The notes beneath the pieces were generated by a model, which searched no databases, had not been told where the DNA came from, and saw only the letters and a program-made list of their open reading frames with translations. Shown one piece after another: positions 6,667 through 14,649 of a stretch of 15,453 nt of DNA. Position 1 is the first letter of the stretch; every line of letters begins with the position of its first letter. The position numbers were made by a program, and so were the translations under genes. Source of the stretch: Chromatiales bacterium (GTDB taxonomy: Bacteria > Pseudomonadota > Gammaproteobacteria > Chromatiales > Chromatiaceae); the NCBI GenBank assembly GCA_024762485.1, contig JANTHH010000040.1:1-15453 (forward strand). Reading direction: 5' to 3'.

Positions 6667-7881
6667 ATGTCTGATCGACAATCAAGCCTCTGTGGCAAGT
6701 TCCACCCAACCGCCAGCAAAGCAGTCCTGGTTTGTGCCTCTGTCCTGATCATCGGCATGGCGACCGCCAATGCCGGGCCGAGGGAACAGGCCAAGCGGAT
6801 CCACGACCGCCTGGCCGGGGTACCACCCTCCAACTCGGTGCTCGACGATATGGCTGCAGCAATCGCCACCAACCCAACCAGCGGACTCTACGATGCCGCC
6901 ACCATGGCCATGGAGAATCCCGAGTTCTACAACGTCACCCTGAAGAACTGGGTGACGCCCTGGACCAACGAGGAGCAGAGCGTCTTCGCACCCCTCAACG
7001 ACTACACGGCCACCGTGATCGGCATGGTCCGCGACGGTGTCCCCTTCAACACACTCCTGTCCGCCGACATCCTTTATGTGGGTACGGACCCCAGACTCCC
7101 AGCCTACTCCATGGACGACAACCGTCACTATGAAGTCATGGAGGAGCTGGATATCAATCTCAAGGACGATCTCGAATATAAAAACCAGTCGGAGATCACC
7201 ACACTCCCGCCCGAGGCGACCTCTGGCGTACTGACCACTCGCGCGGCCGCCCGCGCCTTCTTCGTCGACGGGACCAATCGTGCGATGTTCCGCTTCACCA
7301 TGCTCAACCATCTCTGTAACGATCTGGAACAGGTCAAGGACCCGACCCGTTCGAGCGACCGCATACGCCAGGATGTCTCCCGCAGTCCCGGCGGTGACAG
7401 CCGGCTGTTCTTCAACAACTGCGCCAGCTGCCATACCGGCATGGACCCCCTCGCGCAGGCCTATGCCTATTACGACTACGACTATCCCGAGGGCGACATG
7501 GAAGGCGGGCGGATCGTCTACACCGCGAATGCGGTGCAACCCAAGTATCTGATCAACAGCACGGTGTTCAAGGACGGCTATGTCACACCCGATGACCACT
7601 GGGACAACTACTGGCGCAAGGGGCAGAACTCCCTGCTCGGCTGGGATGATTCGCTGCCGGGGTCAGGCAGCGGCGCCAAGTCCATGGGCGAGGAACTCGC
7701 CAACAGCGAGGCCTTTGCCCAATGCCAGGCCAAGAAGGTGTTCCGGGCCGTCTGTCTGAGAGTGCCCGGCGATGCGGCCGATCGCGCCCAGGTGACCGCC
7801 ATGACCGACAATTTCAAGGCCAGCAACTACAACCTCAAGGGCGTCTTCGCAGATGCCGCCGTCTACTGCGCCGGCGAATGA
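6667..7881 (+). CDS. Exported mono-heme protein resembling the DUF1549-type (PSCyt-associated) group
   Basis: ATG 6667 gives 404 aa, a good ribosome site (GGAAGGAAAGG, about 8-18 nt upstream) and a signal peptide with cleavage after ANA (residue 36). An in-frame ATG at 6592 is possible but would make a 61-residue leader. After the signal, RIHDRLAGVPPS (44-55), then FYNVTLKNWVTPWTN and FAPLNDYTATVIGMVRDGVPFN, resemble the helical DUF1549-like proteins that travel with planctomycete-type cytochromes. One c-type heme motif, C252ASCH, is followed by HTGMDPLAQAYAYYDYDYPEG and a Trp/Tyr-rich segment. The C-terminal part has two further cysteines (AQCQAKKVFRAVC). I do not recognise a specific enzyme; a periplasmic electron-transfer or heme-dependent partner is inferred. 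Its stop overlaps the start of the next gene (ATGA), so the pair is coupled. Base and codon usage match the neighbours. Confidence 0.75.
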   Translation: MSDRQSSLCGKFHPTASKAVLVCASVLIIGMATANAGPREQAKRIHDRLAGVPPSNSVLDDMAAAIATNPTSGLYDAATMAMENPEFYNVTLKNWVTPWTNEEQSVFAPLNDYTATVIGMVRDGVPFNTLLSADILYVGTDPRLPAYSMDDNRHYEVMEELDINLKDDLEYKNQSEITTLPPEATSGVLTTRAAARAFFVDGTNRAMFRFTMLNHLCNDLEQVKDPTRSSDRIRQDVSRSPGGDSRLFFNNCASCHTGMDPLAQAYAYYDYDYPEGDMEGGRIVYTANAVQPKYLINSTVFKDGYVTPDDHWDNYWRKGQNSLLGWDDSLPGSGSGAKSMGEELANSEAFAQCQAKKVFRAVCLRVPGDAADRAQVTAMTDNFKASNYNLKGVFADAAVYCAGE

Positions 7882-10457
7882 ACAGACAGGGGATGAGTCG
7901 AGTGAACAATCAAAAATCTGACAAGCCCGGTGCCTCGTGGCTGAAACATCTGCCGGCCATGCTGCTGACGCTGTCCGCGCTGGCCCTTGGCGCCTGCCAG
8001 GAAGGCGTCTCGGTGGAACAATCGCCACCGACGGACAGGGACACCAGTACCTATACGGGTCCTGCTGCACGCACCACGGATATCCAGAACTTCCGTGTCA
8101 GCCTGTGGGAGCCCTTGCGCACTCAGGATCGTTGCGGCGCCTGCCACAATACCGGAGGCCAGGCACCGACCTTCGTGCGCGAGGACGACGTCAACGAGGC
8201 CTACACAGCGGCCACCCCACTGGTTAACCGGGACGACATCGAATCCTCACGTCTCGTCACCAAGGTGGCAGGCGGACACAATTGCTGGGAGAACAATGAC
8301 CAGGTGTGCGCCGACCTGATAGCGGCCTACATCGAGAACTGGGTCGGCAGCACGACCAACGGCGGCCGCCAGATCGTCCTCGAACCGCTGCGCCCCGAGC
8401 AGATCGTCGACCCCGGTGACAGCAAGACTTTTCCCGCCGACTCATCGCTGTTTGCCAGCACCGTCCACCCCCTGCTGACCGAACACTGTTCGAACTGTCA
8501 CCAGGAGATGGCCGCCATCCCGCAGTCGCCCTATTTTGCGACCGCAGATGCCGATGTCGCCTATGCGGCGGTGAAGGCGCAGATCGATCTCGACACGCCA
8601 CCCAATTCACGACTGGTACTGCGCCTGCGCGATTTCCACAACTGCTGGGACGTGTGCCCTGACAATGCCGACGAGATGCAGGCGGCCATCACCGCGATGG
8701 CCGACGGCATTGCCACCACCCCCATCGACCCGGCCCTCGTCACCAGCAAGGCACAGACACTGGTCAATGGCACGGTGGCCAGCGGCGGCAACCGCCATGA
8801 GACCGACGTCATCGCGCTCTATGAATTCAAGGTGGGGTCCGGGGATACCGTATTCGATCGCAGCACCGTCTCCCCTGCCCTCAACCTGACCATGTCCGGC
8901 GATGTGGGCTGGGTCAGCGGCTGGGGGGTCGATATCCGTGACGGCAAGCTGCAGGGTTCAACGGCCGCGAGTGCAAAACTCTCGACACTGATCAAGGCCA
9001 CCGGCGAATACAGCATCGAGGCCTGGGTCGTACCGGCCAATGTCACTCAGGAAGGGCCGGCCCGCATCGTCAGCTATTCGGCCGGCACCGATGCCCGCAA
9101 CTTCACCCTTGGCCAGACCCTGTACAACTACGACTTCCTGCAGCGCTCCACCACCACGGATGCAAATGGTGAACCTGCCCTGTCGACGGCCGATGCCGAC
9201 GAGGACCTGCAGGCAACCGAGCAGCATGTCGTCGTCACCTACGACCCGACGAATGGCCGGAGGATCTATGTCAACGGCACATTCACCGGTGACGTGGACC
9301 CGCAAGCGGCAGGCAACCTCAGCGACTGGGATGACAGCTTCGCCCTGGTGCTCGGCAACGAGGTATCCAACGACCGTCTCTGGAAGGGCAAGATCCGCCT
9401 GCTCGCCATCCACAACCGGGCACTGACCCAGGAGCAGATCACCCAGAACTATGACGTCGGCGTCGGCGAAAAGTACTACCTGATGTTCAGCGTCAGCGAC
9501 CTGGTAGGCCTTCCCGACAGCTATGTCGTCTTTGAGGTCAGCCAGTTCGACGAATACAGCTACCTGTTCCGTGACCCCCGGTTCATCAGCCTCGATCCGA
9601 CCGTCACACCCGGCGGCATCCCCCTCGTCGGCATGCGGATCGGCATCAACGGCAAGGAGGCACCGATAGGACAGGCCTACGTGAACCTCGACATCACCCT
9701 CAACGATACGGACTACACCGTAGATGGCCAGTCACTCTCTTCGCTGGGCACCATCATCCCGCTGGAGAAAGGTCCGACGAGCGACGAGTTCTTCCTCACT
9801 TTCGAGCGGCTGGCAGACGACGAGCACGTCTTCACCGAGCCCGCTGTGTTGCCGCCCTCGGCACCCGCTGACGCCGACCCGGTGCCGGCTATCGGCCTGC
9901 GGACGTTCGAGGAGATCGATGCCTCGATGGCGGCCCTGACCGGGGTGAACCGTACCAACCCGGCAATACAGGCGACCTACAAGACCATCCGTCAGCAGCT
10001 GCCGTCATCCGAGAACATCAGCGGCTTCGTCTCCGCCCACCAGGTCGGCGTGTCGCAACTCGCCATCGAGTACTGCAGCGCCCTGATCGATGACAGCGGT
10101 CTGCGCAGCAGCCTGTTCCCCGGCTTCCCGTTCAGTGCCGAGGCCAACACCGTCAGTGACACTGCCTGGCGCGACCAGTTCGTTGCACCATTGATCGACC
10201 GCTTCATGGGTCAGAACGTGGCTACTCAGCCACTGGCCAGCGATGTCAGCGCGGAACTCATGGGCCTGCTGACCACCGCTGCTGACCTGAAGCCCTACAT
10301 CGATGCGAACGGCGACGGCATCCCGGAATCCAGCCCCGACGGCGAACCCGATGGCCTCTCCCGCTGCAGCTCAGCCTGCGTGGCTGGACGCACCGAGGTT
10401 GCCGCCAAGGCCGCCTGCGCGGCAGCGCTCGGCAGTGCCGCACTCCTGATTCAATAA
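7878..10457 (+). CDS. Diheme LamG-domain outer-membrane lipoprotein
   Basis: ATG 7878 overlaps the previous stop (ATGA) and gives 859 aa; ATG 7893 or GTG 7902 (with GGGG nine bases upstream) are alternatives that keep the signal. The lipobox is LGAC (Cys40), followed by Gln. Two tandem cytochrome-like modules follow: C86GACH with H134NCW, and C204SNCH with H254NCW, each passing through SRLV-x-K/R. Residues about 310-530 form a LamG/concanavalin-like jelly roll (VIALYEFKVG, YSIEAWVVPANV, ARIVSYSAG, HVVVTYDPTNGRRIYVNG, GKIRLLAIHNRALTQEQI). A beta-rich domain (about 530-670) and a helical tail of about 190 residues with several cysteines (EYCSALI, RCSSACVAG) complete it. LamG domains bind glycans or proteins, so a surface-exposed heme protein that binds a polymer or partner is plausible. 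This is inference; I know of no characterised homologue. Confidence 0.82.
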   Translation: MNRQGMSRVNNQKSDKPGASWLKHLPAMLLTLSALALGACQEGVSVEQSPPTDRDTSTYTGPAARTTDIQNFRVSLWEPLRTQDRCGACHNTGGQAPTFVREDDVNEAYTAATPLVNRDDIESSRLVTKVAGGHNCWENNDQVCADLIAAYIENWVGSTTNGGRQIVLEPLRPEQIVDPGDSKTFPADSSLFASTVHPLLTEHCSNCHQEMAAIPQSPYFATADADVAYAAVKAQIDLDTPPNSRLVLRLRDFHNCWDVCPDNADEMQAAITAMADGIATTPIDPALVTSKAQTLVNGTVASGGNRHETDVIALYEFKVGSGDTVFDRSTVSPALNLTMSGDVGWVSGWGVDIRDGKLQGSTAASAKLSTLIKATGEYSIEAWVVPANVTQEGPARIVSYSAGTDARNFTLGQTLYNYDFLQRSTTTDANGEPALSTADADEDLQATEQHVVVTYDPTNGRRIYVNGTFTGDVDPQAAGNLSDWDDSFALVLGNEVSNDRLWKGKIRLLAIHNRALTQEQITQNYDVGVGEKYYLMFSVSDLVGLPDSYVVFEVSQFDEYSYLFRDPRFISLDPTVTPGGIPLVGMRIGINGKEAPIGQAYVNLDITLNDTDYTVDGQSLSSLGTIIPLEKGPTSDEFFLTFERLADDEHVFTEPAVLPPSAPADADPVPAIGLRTFEEIDASMAALTGVNRTNPAIQATYKTIRQQLPSSENISGFVSAHQVGVSQLAIEYCSALIDDSGLRSSLFPGFPFSAEANTVSDTAWRDQFVAPLIDRFMGQNVATQPLASDVSAELMGLLTTAADLKPYIDANGDGIPESSPDGEPDGLSRCSSACVAGRTEVAAKAACAAALGSAALLIQ

Positions 10458-10473
10458 CCGAACGGTAACGGAC

Positions 10474-12054
10474 ATGATCATGCGCAAGAAACAGAAAACC
10501 CTCTCGCCGGATGCACCGTTGCTGTACCCGGATCACCCCCTGCCCAAGACCCGTCGGGACTTCATCCGCCAGGGCCTGATGGCCGGCCTGGGTGCAGTGA
10601 CCACGCCGGGCGTGTTTGGCCTGTTCGCCAACCCGCGTGCCGCCCAGGCAGCGCTGTCGCCGGACCTTTCGACACTCAAGCAAAGCTGCGGCATTGCCAC
10701 CCAGGGCGCAGGAAAGATCCCCTTCATCTGCTTCGACCTGGCAGGCGGCGCCAACATCGCGGGCTCCAATGTGCTGACGGGAAAGACCGGCGGACAGCTC
10801 GATTTCCTGACCACGGCCGGCTACAACAAGATGGGCCTGCCGGGCGACATCGTGCCCTCCATCGCCAACCCGGTAACCGGTCTGAGTGACTTCATCAACA
10901 CCGAACTCGGCCTCGCCTTCCATTCCGACAGCGCCTTCCTGCGTGGCATTCTGGAGAAGACCTCACCGACCACCCGAGCCAGGATCAACGGTGCGGTGAT
11001 GCCCGCACGCTCCGACAACGATACCGGCAACAATCCCCATAACCCCATGTACGGCATCAACCGGGCCGGGGCAGATGGCGAACTGCTGACCTTGATCGGT
11101 TCGCGCAGTTCCGATTCCGGCGGTAACTCCATGGCGCCTGCCGACCTCATTGATCCATCGGTACGGCCGACCAAGGTGGACCGGCCCGGTGATGTCACCG
11201 GCCTGGTGGACACCGGCCAGCTGGTCGGCCTGTTGAGTGAATCGGATGCCGTGGCCGTGATGGAATCCATCCAGCGGCTCAGCGACCGCAAGATGGACCG
11301 CATCACCACCGACGACATCGTCCGGGACCTGGTTCGTTGCGGCTATGTCAAAAGCGCGGATCTGGTGGATCGCTACGGTAACCCTGCCTCGCTGGATGTC
11401 CTGCTCGACCCCAACATCATCGGCCCGATTTTTACCAGCGACGAGCTCAACGATGGTGAATTCAGCAAGACCGCATCCATCATGAAAATGGTCATCAACG
11501 GCTATGCCGGTGCAGGCACCATCTCCATGGGTGGCTACGACTACCACACCGGCGACCGCTCCACGGGTGAGCTGCGCGATCTCCGTGCCGGTCGCTGCAT
11601 GGGTGCCTGCCTCGAGTATGCAGCGCTCAACAACATGCCGTTGATGATGTATGTCTTCAGCGATGGATCGGTATTCAGCAATGGCACCATTGATGACTCC
11701 ATCGACGGTCGTGGCAAGGGGGTCTGGACGGGAGACAATTCCTCCACCGCCGCCTCGTTCTTCCTGGTGTTCGACCCGAACGGCCGTCCGACCCTGCTGG
11801 GCGGGACCCCCGAGGAGCAGGCCCGTCACCAGCAGATCGGCTACTTCCGCTCTGACGGCTCTGTGGAGACCTCCTCGGCACCGGGTGCCGGCAATGTCAA
11901 CCTGCTGGTCCAGCAGGTGGTGCTGAACTACATGGCACTGCACGGTGAACAGGGGGACTTCGGCAGCCTGTTCAACGGTCATGGACTCGGCAACGCCAGC
12001 ACGAGGGACAGCCTGACAGCCTTCGAGCCCATCGTTAACGGCACGATTGCCTAG
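10474..12054 (+). CDS. Tat-exported DUF1501-like protein (alkaline-phosphatase/sulfatase-like fold)
   Basis: This 526-aa protein begins at ATG 10474 (ATG 10480 is equally possible). It has a twin-arginine signal T26RRDFI followed by the weakly hydrophobic GLMAGLGAVTTPGVFGL, with cleavage after AQA (residue 59), so it is probably folded, possibly with a cofactor, before export. The mature part begins GKIPFICFDLAGGANIAGSN, like the start of DUF1501 proteins. It contains GGYDYHTG (353-360), at the place of the family GGWDTH motif, and VFSDGSVFSNG (394 onward), at the place of the [ST]EFGR motif. The Asp-x-His pair is kept, but the Glu-Phe-Gly-Arg part is changed. DUF1501 genes usually sit beside DUF1800 or DUF1549/PSCyt genes, which agrees with the two preceding genes (16 bp gap). 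The substrate is unknown. No strong terminator follows. Confidence 0.75.
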   Translation: MIMRKKQKTLSPDAPLLYPDHPLPKTRRDFIRQGLMAGLGAVTTPGVFGLFANPRAAQAALSPDLSTLKQSCGIATQGAGKIPFICFDLAGGANIAGSNVLTGKTGGQLDFLTTAGYNKMGLPGDIVPSIANPVTGLSDFINTELGLAFHSDSAFLRGILEKTSPTTRARINGAVMPARSDNDTGNNPHNPMYGINRAGADGELLTLIGSRSSDSGGNSMAPADLIDPSVRPTKVDRPGDVTGLVDTGQLVGLLSESDAVAVMESIQRLSDRKMDRITTDDIVRDLVRCGYVKSADLVDRYGNPASLDVLLDPNIIGPIFTSDELNDGEFSKTASIMKMVINGYAGAGTISMGGYDYHTGDRSTGELRDLRAGRCMGACLEYAALNNMPLMMYVFSDGSVFSNGTIDDSIDGRGKGVWTGDNSSTAASFFLVFDPNGRPTLLGGTPEEQARHQQIGYFRSDGSVETSSAPGAGNVNLLVQQVVLNYMALHGEQGDFGSLFNGHGLGNASTRDSLTAFEPIVNGTIA

Positions 12055-12144
12055 CAACAGGGGTTCAGCCGACGCCAGGACGGCCGATGACAGGACCAGC
12101 AGCCGGTTCTGTGAGCCACATCGACCCTCCCGGCACCACTCTCG

Positions 12145-12173
12145 GGTTAAGGTGTGGGCAGCGGTTATATAAC
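12145..12173 (+). promoter_or_regulatory. Possible promoter for the TPR gene group
   Basis: TATAAC (12168-12173) matches the -10 consensus at five of six bases within the AT-rich patch TTATATAAC, which stands out in GC-rich surroundings. No good -35 is present: GGTTAA lies at 17 bp spacing and TTAAGG at 15 bp. If used, transcription would start near 12180, just before the TTG at 12196. Confidence 0.35.
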
Positions 12174-12195
12174 AAGATATTTCGGGTCCGACACA

Positions 12196-12723
12196 TTGAA
12201 CAAACTGATTGCCCTTTTCGCCCTCCTCCTCTGCACCCTGATGACGCCTGCAGGTGCCGAGGCACCGGCAGAGAGTCCCCAGGGGCTCGATGAGCAGATA
12301 CAGTCGCTGAAACAGGATGTCCTCGACCTCAACCGGGAGTTGTTCATCCTTGAAGAGGAGCTCCTGTTCCCCGGCAACACCCAGGTCACCGTCTTCCTCT
12401 CCGTCGATGTCGGCACCTATTTCAAGCTCGACGCCGTGGAACTGAAGATCGACGACAGGGAACTGACCCACTATCTGTACACCGAACGCGAGGTGAAGGC
12501 CCTGCATCGTGGCGGCACCCAGCGGCTGTTCCTCGGCAACCTGAAAACCGGCGACCACGAACTGGTCGCCTTCTTCACCGGGGTGGGGCCGAAGGGCAGA
12601 GACGTCAAGCGCGGAGCCACACTCACCTTCAGCAAGGAGATGGGGCCCAAGCTCATCGAGTTGAAGATCGTCGACAATCCCGCAACCCAGCAGCCGGACT
12701 TTGCCATCCGCGAGTGGGAGTGA
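12196..12723 (+). CDS. Small exported coiled-coil protein of unknown function
   Basis: TTG 12196 is chosen because translation from it begins with a textbook signal peptide (MNKLIALFALLLCTLMTP, then AGA-EA cleavage near residue 22). The in-frame GTG at 12154 would add 14 unlikely residues and lies upstream of the probable -10 box. The 175-aa product has a short coiled coil (residues about 30-50: LDEQIQSLKQDVLDLNREL). A beta-rich domain follows, with VTVFLSVDVG, FKLDAVELKIDDRELTHY, the segment RLFLGNLKTGDHELVAFFTG and a C-terminal IELKIVD. This looks like an Ig- or PEGA-like periplasmic domain, but I cannot name a family. It begins a cluster with the TPR genes (12-bp gap to the next), so a role as an accessory periplasmic subunit of the same complex is inferred. 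No Cys after the signal and no membrane segment. Confidence 0.7.
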   Translation: MNKLIALFALLLCTLMTPAGAEAPAESPQGLDEQIQSLKQDVLDLNRELFILEEELLFPGNTQVTVFLSVDVGTYFKLDAVELKIDDRELTHYLYTEREVKALHRGGTQRLFLGNLKTGDHELVAFFTGVGPKGRDVKRGATLTFSKEMGPKLIELKIVDNPATQQPDFAIREWE

Positions 12724-12735
12724 CGAACCCGCCCC

Positions 12736-14649
12736 ATGATCACCCGTCTGCTTCTGTTGTTTCTGCCGATGCTGTGGTTGTCCTGCGTATCGGCAAAGGT
12801 GCTGGACAAGCCCGCCGAACTGCGTGACCTCTACTATGGCGAGGCCCTGTATCAGCTCTACCAGCAAAACCACTTCACCGCCATCGTGCACCTGCTGGCC
12901 GCCAAGCAACAGGGCCACATGGCAGCCTATGACGAGGAGCCCGACCTCCTGCTCGGCGGACTCTATCTCGCGTACGGCATGCCCGATGCAGCGCAACAGC
13001 TGTTCGATGACGTCCTGACAACGGACGTAGCCCCCAGTATCCACGACCGTGCCTGGCTGCAGCTGGCCAAGGCCCGCTACCGTCTCGAGCAGCCGGCGGC
13101 GGCCACAGCCGCCGTCTCCCATGTAGGAAACACTCTGCCACTAGAGGCTGCCGAGGAGCGACAGGTCCTGGAGGGACTCATCGACCTCGAACAAGGTCAC
13201 TACGCGGCCGCCATCGAGGCACTCGGCACCTTCAGTGGGGAAAGCGAATGGTCACCCTATGGGGAATACAACCGTGCTATCGCGCTGATGCGGGACGGCC
13301 AGACAGCAGCCGGCCTGAAGCTCCTGGAGACCATCGGCACCTCTGAGCTGGGCTCGGCCCCACCCCGCGGGGTCATCGACATCATCACCTCATTCTGGGG
13401 TGACCCGGTCTATCAGGATCAGCGGGAGATGAAGGCCCTGAAGGATCGCGCCAATCTGGTGCGTGGCTATCTCCTGCTGGAGGCCGGACGCCCGGCCGAG
13501 GCACGTGCGGCACTGGAGAAGATCAGAGCGAAGGGCATGGACGCAAACCAGGCCCTGCTGGGCATCGGGTGGGCTGCCCTGGAAGACGACAAGCCCAGCG
13601 AGGCGCTCCCCCCCTGGCAGATGCTGGCCCGACGTGACGCCAGTGACCAGACCGTGCTCGAGGTCATGCTTGCAATCCCCTACGCGCTATCCAGCCTCGG
13701 TGACGACGAGCAGGCACTGCAGTACTACGGCGAGGGCATCGGCCGCTACAACGATGAACTGGAACGCCTGGATCAGGCCATTGCCGACATCCGCCAGGGC
13801 CTGCTGCTCGATGCGCTCGCAACGCGCCTGGATGAGACCAACCCCGATGAACAGGCATCAGCCGAGGGCCACCGCCTGCTGTCACTATTGCCTCTGCTGC
13901 TGAGCCGAAACCGTTTTCAGAACACGCTGCAGGACTACCGCGATGTCCTCCACCTCGAATCGAATCTCGACGACTGGCAGCAGAAGATCGGCGACTACCA
14001 GGCCATGCTCGCCGTTCGCCAGGCGGCATATGAAGCCAAACAGCCGCTGGTCCAGGCAAAGTTGCAGGGCACCGAACTGACGGATCTACAGGCCAGGCGG
14101 GATCACCTGAAACAACGCCTCGACGAGGCGGGCTCTCCCGATGGACCACTCTTCGGCCTCGCAAGCAGTGAGGAAAAGGCGCTGCTGCAGCGCCTTGACC
14201 GTGTCGATGCGCTGATCGAGCGCATCGGCGAACGGGAGGACGTCTCCGAGCAGCGAAAGACCGCGCGGTTCCTTCGAGGCATCCTGGTCTGGCGTGATGT
14301 CACCGATTTTCCGGCACGACACTGGCGGGCACTGCAGGATCTCGAGGAGCTTGATCTGGCTCTCACGCAGATGATGCAACAACAGGTCGCACTGCAGCAG
14401 GCCCAGCAGGCAACACAGGGCGGCTTCGGCCATTATGCAAGTGACATCAGCAGGCTCGAGGCCAGGCTGGACAATCTGACCGCAGAAAGCAGCAAGCTCA
14501 GGCAGGCACTGATTCAGCAGCTGCAGGACATGGCCACCGCTACCCTGCAGGATCGCAAACGCCTGATCAGTGATTATCTCGTCCAGGCCCGCTTCGGCCT
14601 GGCCACCTTGCTCGACCGCAACAGTGTCGAGGGTGGTGCAGGCGAATGA
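12736..14649 (+). CDS. Large periplasmic TPR and coiled-coil protein (GltD/NfsD-like architecture)
   Basis: This 637-aa protein has signal peptide MITRLLLLFLPMLWLSCVSA; the Cys lacks a good lipobox, so signal peptidase I cleavage near residue 20 is preferred. From about residue 35 to 380, helical hairpins repeat in TPR style: YYGEALYQLYQQNHFTAI, LLGGLYLAYGMPDAAQQLF, AWLQLAKARYRLEQPAAA, NRAIALMRDGQTAAGLKLL, VRGYLLLEAGRPAEARAAL, GWAALEDDKPSEAL, YALSSLGDDEQALQYY. The last 230 residues are long charged helices (coiled coil near LQARRDHLKQRLDEA and ISRLEARLDNLTAESSKL), ending with YLVQARFGLATLLDR. Large TPR proteins with this ending occur beside a TPR lipoprotein in Glt/Nfs-type envelope complexes of Myxococcus and relatives. 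That assignment is by architecture and neighbours, not by alignment. The stop overlaps the next start (ATGA). Confidence 0.8.
   Translation: MITRLLLLFLPMLWLSCVSAKVLDKPAELRDLYYGEALYQLYQQNHFTAIVHLLAAKQQGHMAAYDEEPDLLLGGLYLAYGMPDAAQQLFDDVLTTDVAPSIHDRAWLQLAKARYRLEQPAAATAAVSHVGNTLPLEAAEERQVLEGLIDLEQGHYAAAIEALGTFSGESEWSPYGEYNRAIALMRDGQTAAGLKLLETIGTSELGSAPPRGVIDIITSFWGDPVYQDQREMKALKDRANLVRGYLLLEAGRPAEARAALEKIRAKGMDANQALLGIGWAALEDDKPSEALPPWQMLARRDASDQTVLEVMLAIPYALSSLGDDEQALQYYGEGIGRYNDELERLDQAIADIRQGLLLDALATRLDETNPDEQASAEGHRLLSLLPLLLSRNRFQNTLQDYRDVLHLESNLDDWQQKIGDYQAMLAVRQAAYEAKQPLVQAKLQGTELTDLQARRDHLKQRLDEAGSPDGPLFGLASSEEKALLQRLDRVDALIERIGEREDVSEQRKTARFLRGILVWRDVTDFPARHWRALQDLEELDLALTQMMQQQVALQQAQQATQGGFGHYASDISRLEARLDNLTAESSKLRQALIQQLQDMATATLQDRKRLISDYLVQARFGLATLLDRNSVEGGAGE

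Noticed and set aside
6682..7599. A 305-codon minus-strand frame opposite the mono-heme gene.
   Set aside because: It is opposite a gene with a ribosome site, signal peptide and CxxCH; its translation is low-complexity in G, V, H and D, as mirror frames are.
10963..13122. A 719-codon open frame on the minus strand spanning the DUF1501-like, coiled-coil and TPR genes.
   Set aside because: It is antisense to three well-supported genes with signal peptides and motifs, has no family motif or signal, and long antisense frames are expected in GC-rich DNA with this codon bias.
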